Shown: positions 38,559 through 47,682 of the stretch, piece after piece
Numbering within the stretch: the first letter of the stretch is position 1
Layout: every line of letters starts with the position of its first letter
DNA from: Parietichytrium sp. I65-24A
Taxonomy: Eukaryota; Sar; Bigyra; Thraustochytrida; Thraustochytriidae
Length of the DNA: 64,000 nt
Direction of reading: 5' to 3'
Assembly: GCA_012862575.1 (NCBI GenBank)
Contig: BLSF01000016.1
Location: 186,001-250,000 of the forward strand
Program-made: the position numbers and the translations under genes
Notes under the pieces: model-generated
Seen by the model: only the letters and a program-made list of their open reading frames with translations
The model's database searches: none
What the model was told of the DNA's origin: nothing

Positions 38559-39158
38559 ATCATCGCGCTTTACCATCTGGTTTCTCCCTTTGCTCAATAC
38601 CCTTGATATTGTTTTTGTCCCGATATCCCGATATTTTACCAGAGTGATGTGGGACCTGGACATGTGACACCAACAAACCACCAACAAAACACATCGTCCT
38701 TTCCTGCGACAAGATTTGCGAGGGATGTGGGCAGCCAGGACATACTTTCCTCCGCGGTCCGGTCAGTTTACAGCGAAATTGATATACAAGGGTCTCCCCG
38801 GAGCAACACCAGGTAATCAGCAAATCTGTGGCACTACTGATAAGGTTCGGGAAGCTGGAACATGCAAGTTAAAGTTCTGCGAAATGAAAGCGCTTGGTGA
38901 AGTGACCTAGGCAATTTCTTTACCATTCTGCTCGCTGCGCCTCTTAGTCTCTCAGAGGAGCACATTTTGAACTGCGCACATTATCAGAGCAACAATTACT
39001 TGCTGGATAGCGGTTCAAACGTGGGTTGGATTGAAACTTGTTAAAAGGAAAGAGTCTTAAAACTCTCGGATTCAAACAGCTTTACTATCATTACATTTTA
39101 TGTACAATCGCTCGATCGATCTGTTATTAACAATACAAAACATAGGGACCTGCTGTGC
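38559..39158. other. Intergenic between the tRNA array and the next gene
   Basis: 600 bases. It should contain the start region of permuted tRNA copy 5 (leader with GATGGTA at 38571-38577 read in reverse) and the 3' flank of the C5orf34-like gene. No open frame of note. Confidence 0.4.
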
Positions 39159-40634
39159 TTAGGTGGCCAAGTGACTGATATGAGAGATGGCCAGTTCGTT
39201 AAACATTTGCTGTCGACGACTGGCGGCAATAATACGTCGAATTCTCTCGGCCTGCGTAGCCTCTGGGTTCCGAAAGTAAGGAAAGCGCTTGCTTGAATCA
39301 CTGCTTGCCCATGCATGGAACTGTCTTGCGTAGTGAACATACTTTGACGCGTGGCATGGGTGGTCCAAGTGCACGCGTAAAAGACTAGCATCCTCCCCAA
39401 ATACAACCTCGAAATACTGCAAATCTGAATCAGAAGAAAGCAATGTTCGATCGCTGAACTCAATCCGGACACTGCCATCCGAAAGGTAGGTAAATCTGCC
39501 CAAGCCGGGAACAAACTCCTCCTCAACGATATGCAGATGACCACTCGTCGAGCGCAGGCTTATATTACCCATATTGCCCGACCCAGCCGCGATTTGTTCA
39601 AAAAGCAGTCGGCGTGAATGCTCTGCAATGTGTTCAAGCTCGTACCAATTACCAAAGTCAACCTGTATCACACGAGGAACTCCATCAGGTGCGTAGGTGG
39701 CTTCAGTGTGTCCCCCAATCTCGAATTTCTTCTTTCGCTCATGCTGAAAATAGCCATCTTTAGTCAAATTCAAGAGCGAGCCATCGGCCGCGATACTTGT
39801 CTGCACACAAACAATGCTGCCATCGGGACCTGTCTTAGCGCGGTATGTTGCTTCAGCCGCCCAATCAAACAGGATTGGGTCAACTTTACACACGCCATGA
39901 GTGCCATCTGCGCACAGAACCAGCAGAATGTCTTCGAGTACCTTGTTGCTGCTCCAAGACGGTTCGGAGGGAGCGCATCTCGGAGCACATTCGCTAAAGT
40001 AAGACAGGGATCCAAGATTCTTCCTCCGCGCGTGGCTTTTTCGTGGCGCCACTCTATTGAACACGACATCCAATGCGCGCTCATAACATTTTGGAGGTTG
40101 GTCTAGGAAGAAGGTTTGTAAGACCGTCTTGTACCTCATATCGTCTCTTCTTGGCGACAATGGGCACAAAACTTCGACACTAAAGGTTTGGCCATTGCTT
40201 GGAACGAACAGCACTGCAGACCCTTCCACAGAGTGTAAAGTAGCGTTGCCCTCATCATCTGTTTCAACCACGTCTTCTGCGGTCGGCCACCTGATGGAGG
40301 TTAGTCTGAAGTCGAGCTCCACGTCGGGTTCATGAAGCTCTTCCACCACATAAGGCTGCTCGCAAGTACGGTTCCGAAAGGCAACAAGGTCCTTCACCGC
40401 CTCAACGGTCCTCTTCCCCGCAAATCTTGTCATTTCCTTCCGAATCTGCCCATCACCTATGCAATAAGACATGCATTCTCCGGAACTCTCCAGCACAATT
40501 CCAAGGTCTTCCCCGCTTTCCTCGTCCTTGAAATATCCCGCGCAACGACCGCTGCCAAAGCGAACAAGTCTTTTGCACTGCCATGCGTGCTGGCTCACCG
40601 CCTCGCCACGTTTCGCCACGGCGTCCACCCGCAT
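39159..40634 (-). CDS. C5orf34-like protein, function unknown
   Basis: 491 residues from the first ATG at 40634; the frame opens earlier at GTG. The C-terminal block (GRFTYLSDGSVRIEFSDRT ... YVHYARQFHAWA, about 395-465) resembles the conserved C-terminal domain of C5orf34 proteins, which may be related to polo-box folds. An N-terminal strand-rich part (AGYFKDEESGEDLGIVLESS) could be the matching N-terminal domain. No catalytic motif, signal peptide or membrane segment. The assignment rests on memory of the family pattern and is moderate. No intron. Confidence 0.55.
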   Translation of the reverse strand: MRVDAVAKRGEAVSQHAWQCKRLVRFGSGRCAGYFKDEESGEDLGIVLESSGECMSYCIGDGQIRKEMTRFAGKRTVEAVKDLVAFRNRTCEQPYVVEELHEPDVELDFRLTSIRWPTAEDVVETDDEGNATLHSVEGSAVLFVPSNGQTFSVEVLCPLSPRRDDMRYKTVLQTFFLDQPPKCYERALDVVFNRVAPRKSHARRKNLGSLSYFSECAPRCAPSEPSWSSNKVLEDILLVLCADGTHGVCKVDPILFDWAAEATYRAKTGPDGSIVCVQTSIAADGSLLNLTKDGYFQHERKKKFEIGGHTEATYAPDGVPRVIQVDFGNWYELEHIAEHSRRLLFEQIAAGSGNMGNISLRSTSGHLHIVEEEFVPGLGRFTYLSDGSVRIEFSDRTLLSSDSDLQYFEVVFGEDASLLRVHLDHPCHASKYVHYARQFHAWASSDSSKRFPYFRNPEATQAERIRRIIAASRRQQMFNELAISHISHLAT

Positions 40635-43430
40635 CTCGCACAGCAGCACAGCAGCACTTGGCCGTAAAACTGCGCTATGCCGCTCTGGCTATGCCTCCAC
40701 CGCGCATAAACTTCGGCTCGCCGAGACGCCTTTCCTCTATTTTCTCTCCTTCCTCACCTTCCTCCCTATGGCCAAGGTCCTCGCGTACTTACAGTTAGTG
40801 AATGTACTGCATGCTGGCTCCACAATCTCGCCATGGTTGGAAATCGCAGGGGGGAAAAAAACAACTGCCACGACAAGCTGAGTAGGGGCGCCTTATCCGA
40901 AACGGCTAGCGCCACTGCAAGAATTTGAAAACCTTTACTTTTTTTTTTCCTCCGCCGATCAGTTCTGTGTTCCGCGGTCTTTACGCTGTGAAGATCTGTG
41001 AAGTCTGTGAAGAACCCAAAATACTCGTGGTGGCGCGAGGCTCCATGGAGATTATGGAGATTATGGAGATCCATGAGATCCATGGAGTATCATGGCGTGC
41101 TGAGTACATGGCGTCCGCGGCGCATCATGGCGATGCAGATGCCGTCGAGCTTTGCGAAGCAGAGCGCGAAAGGCATTGGATGCAAGTTCACAAGTTGAAG
41201 AAAGGAAATGCTTGCTGGTACTGAGTACTGTGCTGACTGTGCATCACACAGACTCGTTTTTGTTGCGCTGCTAGGAACCAATCCGAAGGGCAAATTCACG
41301 GTTCACTCATGTTCACTCTGCTCACCCTTCGCCCGGCACACATGAATTCTGCACTGGCACATGCATGAAGGAACAACTGGCCGAAAAGTTTGGAAAGCAC
41401 GAAAGCCTTCTTTGCAGGCTCATGAAGTTGCTCTCCACATCACTCCTTGCGAAGTAATCGAGAGTTTCATCATTCAATGAGTTCAAGGAGTAGGAGGCGG
41501 GGTCAAGCGGAGTCATGCGGAGTCACCTACGCAAGTCGCCTGTGTATGATTTGTGTGTCCCATTTCTACTCTTGCCGACTCCCGTGCTCATCCTTGACAG
41601 TCAATTGGTATTGCTGCTCTTCTGCAAAAGAGCACGCGTTCGTTTACAAATTTAGCCTGCCGGAATGATGGTGCCAAGCTTTCATCGTCTGCTCTGAAGA
41701 AAACCATCCGAATTCCGCAATTTTGAGGAAAGACAAGGTCCGGCCATGAGCCAGAGTGGATTTGAGATCGAAAAGGAGAATCAAATCTCAGGAGCGACTT
41801 CGCCTCCAGAGCAAAAGTGAAGCAAAGAACGAAGAATGACGTATGAAGAACGAAGCATGAAGAATGAAGAATGAATGAAGAAAGCGCTGTCAGGTCGCAC
41901 ACCCTCCCTCGAACATTGGAGAAAAGTTATGGGTAGTCAGGACTCACAGATTCGACCAAGTACCGGAGTAGAGCAAACGCAGTGCTGTGAGTGGCATTTG
42001 TGCGAAAATACGCGAAAATATGCGAGCATCTCTCTGACCACTCTGACCGGCCGGTGACCGTGAGAGAATACCCTGACCGTGCTATGCCGGTGGCTGGCGA
42101 AACTGGCCTCAGTCGCCACCAGTCAATCATTCGATGATCCGAGCCTGTCAAGCCAGTCTCGCCAGCCACCAATCCTCTCCACGATAATCACAATCAGATT
42201 CATAATCAAATCACAATCAGGCTCTGGATAACTCGGAAAGATCAGAAGTGATCATCAGTTCACATCAATCAACTCATTGAACCAAACGTCGTCAGTAGCT
42301 GCACCTCCTCTAGTCTTCTTATTACCTTCACAGAACCAAGAGTGACCAAGTGTTAAAATGAATCAAAATCGAAGAGGGTCAATTCTTTCCTTTTTTGCAC
42401 GTTTGCTCAGAATTTCCAGTAACAAACCGAAGAAGCTCACAAGCTCAAACTCGTGAGATCCTCACCAGCTGTAATCGAGCTCACGGAATGAATTCTCCAC
42501 ACCAGACCTTCCTTTCACGAATGCAAGACACAACACAACAACCCTGCCATCCACTCCGGCTGACGACAAAACCGCCGCTTCGACTGGTTACCACTTCACA
42601 CTGATCCTCCCTTTCACTACTAAGGCGGTACTCAGCCCCATACATTCAGTACCTGGTACTGAGGACTAGTGCCTTTTCACGTGCGTTTGCACTTCAGACA
42701 GCCGGGTCAGAACGGACAGCTGCATCAGTCCCATCTGTGAGAACTCGTACTAACACTGTTGAGTGCGTCCGGACGTTCGTGAAAGAAAGTGAAAGAAAGA
42801 ACAGTGCCTCGGCCCTCCGCCCCGCCAGCGGCGACTTGACGTGAGAGTCTGTGAGATTGCCAACTTTTACATGATTCAAGGTAAGAAATGGTCGTTGCAA
42901 TCACTTTCTTTCGAAAACGGTGGGAAGCATCGTTGTGAAGTTGCTCTTGCATTTCTCCACACGCACGACGGAGACGGGTGTGGTCAACGTCCGGAACTAA
43001 GAAGGATTTTAGCTCTGCCTTATTGCCTTATGGAGGTGTGCGATCCCTTATTCTCTGTGCAGAACATGGAAATGATGCACCAATGAAACTAATGAAACCC
43101 TTGAAACGCTTCCTTCTAACTCACTGTCAGAACGACTCACATACAAGTGCTCTTATTGACTGTGAGATCGATGCTCACAGTCAGTACTCAGTACCACGTA
43201 CTTGTTCCCGAGGCAAAGGAGTGATCGTTAACGAGCTGAGCGCCTGATGCGTGACCTCTTAGCACTTCGTCATGCTCAAAACATTTCTTTCTGTATATAT
43301 GTATATAATATAAGCTTACAATCACACAAGAGATCGACGGCAGACCCGAAACACTCAAGTTGCTGACTCTGCCTGGCAGCCCTCAGCTTGAATATTACCT
43401 TGGCCTCCGCGCTCCTTTCTTGTCGAAATC
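40635..43430. other. Long intergenic region, no gene recognised
   Basis: 2.8 kb. Imperfect repeats ATTATGGAG/ATCCATGAG (41045-41093) and GAAGAATGAA-type units (41828-41885). GTAC-rich motifs at 41217-41240, 42627-42670 and 43174-43203. Frames of 60-105 codons do not look coding. The last 170 bases (TATATATGTATATAATATAAG at 43293-43313) are probably the aquaporin promoter. Confidence 0.4.
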
Positions 43431-44566
43431 ATGGCTGTCGATAAGCACTTGCTTCGTGACGCCGCTCTGGAAATGCTCCAGATGGCTGTCTTCGTCTACT
43501 TCGGAACCGGGTCTGTACTCGCTACAGGTGAATTCCTTGGTGACAGCTCCTCCTTTGGGCAACGTGGTGTGTCGTCTATCTTGCCAATCTCTTTCACTTT
43601 TGGGCTGTGCATCACGGTTCTCGTTTACGCCTTCGGGCACATCACTGGCTCTCATATCAATCCTGCCGTCACTCTCGCTCTCGTTCTCGTCGGAGAATGT
43701 GAGCTTGCTCGAGGGCTGGCGTACTTTGTCGCACACCTCGTTGGCTCGGTCATTGGAAGCTTGCTTCTTTGGGGTAGCACTTCAGAGATGGGATTCACTT
43801 CAAACGGGACCGTAGTCTCCTATATTGGAAGTCCGCCTTTCAACCTCGGAGCAAACGAACTAAATACTGATATTGCCGTCGGGAACGGCTTCACCTTGGA
43901 GTTCATGGGATCCTTCCTGCTTGTGAGTTTTTTTATCTCGATTCAGCCCCGTGTCTCGTGAGTAATGGCCCTAACCTTTGTAACGATCACCGGCGTATAC
44001 AGTGCTCCGTAGTGCTGATGACCTGCAAGCACTCTGGAAACCTCACCGAGGGTTCTCCATCCGTCGCTCCTCTTGCAATCGGCTTGTCGGTGTTCCTTGC
44101 TCATTCTGTGCTCGTTCGTAAGTTTCTTATTCTCCCGCATGCATCTAAGCTATGCCGAAAAGCCTCGGAGAAACTAACGCTTTGTCGCGATTGACATTTT
44201 AATTGCGCGCAGCATTCACCGGTTGCGGTATCAACCCAGCAAGGAGCTTTGGTCCGGCGGTGGTCTGCTGTAAGTTACGAAGTCTTGACACAATCTAGGG
44301 TTGGCAGGAAAGACTTTGAGCTGACGAATTCATTCTCTGGTGAACTCGAATTTCCACTAGCCTTCGGAAACGTTAACACTTGGCACTCCTCCTATTGGAT
44401 CTATTGGATCGGTCCTTTCAGCGGGGCGCTCGTTTCCTCCGGTCTCTACCTTCTTCTTAAGCCATACGAAGTCAAGAAGCTACTCCCGTCCAACTCTGCA
44501 GTCCAAGGGCAGCAACAAGGCGTTCAGTCTGGGCAGAGCATCAACCTTGAGATTGAAAAATGCTAA
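43431..44566 (+). CDS. Aquaporin (MIP family), four exons
   Basis: Exons 43431-43922, 44003-44117, 44213-44269 and 44361-44566 join in frame to 289 residues; all three introns are GT-AG (80, 95 and 91 bases). Six membrane segments are expected. The first pore motif is GSHINPAVTLAL (exon 1), the second GCGINPARSFGPAVV (exon 3, split from LVP at the exon 2-3 junction), both intact NPA boxes. The Arg after the second NPA is the usual selectivity-filter Arg, which suits a water channel more than a glycerol channel. The N-terminus is short, and the C-terminal tail is Gln/Ser-rich. It is the most intron-rich gene of the window. Confidence 0.93.
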
Positions 44567-45355
44567 TGCTCTCGGACGTTTTGGCGCGGGGGCAGCAACT
44601 GCAGCAACCCTCAAACCCAGGTCCCACTCTTGCCGGTAACTGAACTCACAGACTATACATCAAGTTGATTTTTACACCACCCCATCCTTTGCAATCTCCT
44701 TCTCCCCCTCCTCGTGCGAGGCCAAAACATGACGACCAAAACACGACGACACACTTTCCTCGAGTCAAAGCAAAGCTACTTCCTCCAATATCTTCCTTCT
44801 CGGGTCATAGTTTGCGGCGCAACATCTTGCCGTGACGCTCGGCGCTCCAAGATCCATCCCCTGTGCCTTGTGTCCCTTGTTCTGTGCCCTGTGTCCAGAC
44901 CCAAGTGAGCCACTCCCGAGCCGCAAAGATCACTTGGTTGCCAGTAAGCGCTGACTCGCTGCCAAGACCTGCAAAATCTGCGATGTAATGTCATCTCTTG
45001 TGACGAGAACATTTTGAGATTGACGGAGAGTTCTGACAGTGAGATACTGTGAGTACACCACGTAGTTCTCACTTGTAAATTGCATGTGATGTGCTACTGC
45101 GCCACTACGCTTCTCTTAGCCTCCAGCGTAGGCGCTGAACAGATTTGAAATTTGAAAAGGCGGCCGCATGAGAAGCATGAGAAGCATGAGAAGCATAATC
45201 AGTGTGAGAGAGGACCTCGAGACGCAGGCAGTGGGAAGAGAACAGAGCACTGGAAGACGGAAGAGCAGTCCGTTTCGCGCAGTGTGTCGCAAGGCCATAG
45301 AAGGAAGGGCAGGACGGAGGGTCTTAGCAGCGTGTTGTGGCGTTCGGCCAGGCGG
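44567..45355. other. Intergenic and probable 5' UTR of the next gene
   Basis: 790 bases. A CTGTGTCCCTTGT/CCTGTGTCC repeat (44865-44895), the motif CTGACAGTGAGATACTGTGAGTAC (45034-45057, split by a few bases) and GAGAAGCAT repeats (45169-45195). The downstream frame is open from a TTG at 45152, but the first ATG is at 45356. Confidence 0.4.
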
Positions 45356-46612
45356 ATGGCGGGACACAAGAAGATCGTCGCTCCGCGCGGGGTGCTGCAG
45401 CTCAATGATCAGCAAAAGTGCAATGTAACAACGTTCGCACTGGTTGATAAAGAGATTCGGGCGATGGTGAAGAATGGCGCCTTTGTTTCGCAAGTGATCA
45501 GCCAAGCGGACCTGGAATCGTTCGTGCAGCCCGCAAGCTTGGACATTCCGATTGGAAACAGGTGCGTCCTTCTCCGTGACAAGGTCCTCCCGCTGCGCAA
45601 AAAGGTCGAGGCAGTCTTGAAAGAAGAAGACCTCATTCTTGAAGAACGCAAACTGGATATGGACGAGTCCATTACCCTCTTGAAAGGGCAGACTTATCTG
45701 TTTCCCTGTGGCCGAGTAAAATTACGATCCAACCAGTACGGCTCCCTTTCGCCAAAATCAAGCATCGGCCGGGTTGACCTCATGGTGCGAGGCGTCTTCG
45801 ATGAGTGCGGCTTGTACGACGTTGTCAACGGCGAAGGAGACCTCTGGATGGAAGTCAGCCCTCGGAGTTTCAACATCAGAGTGAAACCTGGCCAGCCATT
45901 ATCTCAGCTCATGATCTTCGAGAACAGGGATGTGGAGACTCCTTCTCCAAACCCGTTGGCAAGTGGGCATGGGAATTTCCAGCTTTCATATGACCATGCA
46001 GCTCAACACTTACCCCTACACGTCCACCGCGGCGCACTCGTGCTGAGCTTGAATCTTACACCTGGTGAGCCAGTGTACATACAGCAGGGAGAGAAACTTG
46101 CAGAGCATCACCTCGTTGGATACGAAGCACTGGCGACGAGCGCGATTGTGGACCTTAACAAAGTGCACGAGCATGACGCAAATCAGTATTTCCGCCCTCT
46201 GTACAAAAGCACGTCAAGGTCGAGTCTGACCTTGGAGAAGGACAGGTTCTACATCCTCTCAACTAAAGAGAGAGTGAGCATTCCACTGGAGCTTTCTGCT
46301 GAAATGGTCCCGTTTTCACAGCACGTTGGCGAATTACGCGCGCACTACGCCGGGTTTTTCGACCCGGGATTTGGATATGGGAAAGCCGGTGAGGTGAAAG
46401 GAACCATCGGAGTGTTGGAAGTGCGACCTCACGAAACCATAACAGTGTACGACGGTCAGCCAATTTGCTTGATGGAGTTTTTCAACAACTCCTCAATACC
46501 AGAGCGGCCATACGGTCACGCTGGCAACAATTACCAGACTCAAACCGGTCCTCAGCTTGCCAAATATTTTCGTCGTGGCCTCGAAGAAGAAAAAGGTGCG
46601 TCGAGGTCATAA
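45356..46612 (+). CDS. Two-domain dCTP deaminase, bacterial type
   Basis: 418 residues from the first ATG at 45356. It deaminates dCTP to dUTP, feeding dTTP synthesis. N-terminal domain: FVQPASLDIPIG, YGSLSPKSSIGRVDLMVRG and LWMEVSPRSFNIRVKPGQPLSQL. C-terminal domain: FYILSTKERVSIP, VGELRAHYAGFFDPGFGYG, and the closing NNYQTQTGPQLAKYFRRG. The doubled architecture and length match the dCTP deaminases of alphaproteobacteria. Most eukaryotes use dCMP deaminase instead, so transfer from bacteria is likely. GC and codon use are like the neighbours, so the transfer would be old. The Glu/Ser/Arg residues of the active site look kept. Confidence 0.9.
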   Translation: MAGHKKIVAPRGVLQLNDQQKCNVTTFALVDKEIRAMVKNGAFVSQVISQADLESFVQPASLDIPIGNRCVLLRDKVLPLRKKVEAVLKEEDLILEERKLDMDESITLLKGQTYLFPCGRVKLRSNQYGSLSPKSSIGRVDLMVRGVFDECGLYDVVNGEGDLWMEVSPRSFNIRVKPGQPLSQLMIFENRDVETPSPNPLASGHGNFQLSYDHAAQHLPLHVHRGALVLSLNLTPGEPVYIQQGEKLAEHHLVGYEALATSAIVDLNKVHEHDANQYFRPLYKSTSRSSLTLEKDRFYILSTKERVSIPLELSAEMVPFSQHVGELRAHYAGFFDPGFGYGKAGEVKGTIGVLEVRPHETITVYDGQPICLMEFFNNSSIPERPYGHAGNNYQTQTGPQLAKYFRRGLEEEKGASRS

Positions 46613-47682
46613 ATCCCTGTCCAATCCTTTGAATAACAAATCCAAATACTCTTCATTCATTCATCCCCCAAACACACCAAACTCTTTTATGCGCCTCGAT
46701 AATCCGTGGCTCGCAGAAGTGGGGCATGTTTGCTTCGCCACGCCCGCCTTGATGGTTCTTTCTCATGAGCCTTTGCCCATGAAACGCTTGCTCCTTTACA
46801 ATCTTTACACTCTTGACAATCGCCACTTGGCCACATTGCACGAGATCGCACGAGATTACCTTCGAAAGCTTGTTTCATGAACTCCTAATCCTTTCCCGCA
46901 CCAACACTGACAGCGAGCACCACACTACATCATACCCTCTCTACCTCGAATAGCTAGATATTAGTAGAGGGAAAGCAGGTAGGACAGGTGCATAGTTACC
47001 GGTTACCGGTGCCCATTTAGTTCCCAAGTAGTAGTAGTACTCAGTACTCGAGCCTCGGAGTAGGCAAGCAAACAGCAAACATAAGCAAACTGACTCAGAG
47101 CCTTTTGATTGAGCGTCTCTTGAACGTCTTGAGCGCTGTGAGCGCGAACAGGGAACACAGGGGTAGCACAGGGCACAGGGCACAGGGCACAGGGCACAGG
47201 GCACAGCGGCCTCTGAGAGAGGAGAGAGGAGAGGAACGCAATCGCGGGAGAGCCCTGCTTGGAAAGCTTTGCTCACTCTGCACACTCTGCACGGCAATCG
47301 CACATCCGCTCCCGACCAAGTAAAACCGCAGCGGAGCGTGTGTTCCTGTGTATTTTGTGAGAAGCAGTCTCGTTGAGCAGAAGCACTGCGATTCTCGAGC
47401 ACTTTGAAGGTCCGCACATCCGTGGAGTGGCGCAAACGTGCCTTGGGGCAGTCAGCTTGAAGTCTCTCTTTGTGGGGTCTCGGACCGCCAGCCAGGACCC
47501 AAAGTGCGCAAAGAGCCGACACCTACCACCGGAGTCCCTGCGTATGAGCCTCTGTGCGCGGCGGCTGGCGTGGGCGTACGTGTGAGCGCTCGGGCACACG
47601 TGAGCAGTTGGGGTTGTTTCCCACGCCGGGATACTTGGCAGACTTGCTAGAGTGAAGGCGACAGTGGTGAGTGAGCGGCAAA
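46613..47682. other. Intergenic with GGGCACA minisatellite
   Basis: 1.07 kb without a gene. GTACTCAGTACTC (47038-47050) and ACCGGTTACCGGT (46998-47010) are palindromic motifs. Five copies of GGGCACA lie at 47171-47205. GAGGAGAGAGGAGAGG follows at 47218-47233. The last part is presumably the promoter of the glycoprotein gene. Confidence 0.45.
47171..47205. repeat. GGGCACA heptamer minisatellite, five copies
   Basis: Five perfect tandem copies of GGGCACA. Same unit length as the CAGGCAA array before the Tudor-ankyrin gene. Confidence 0.9.
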
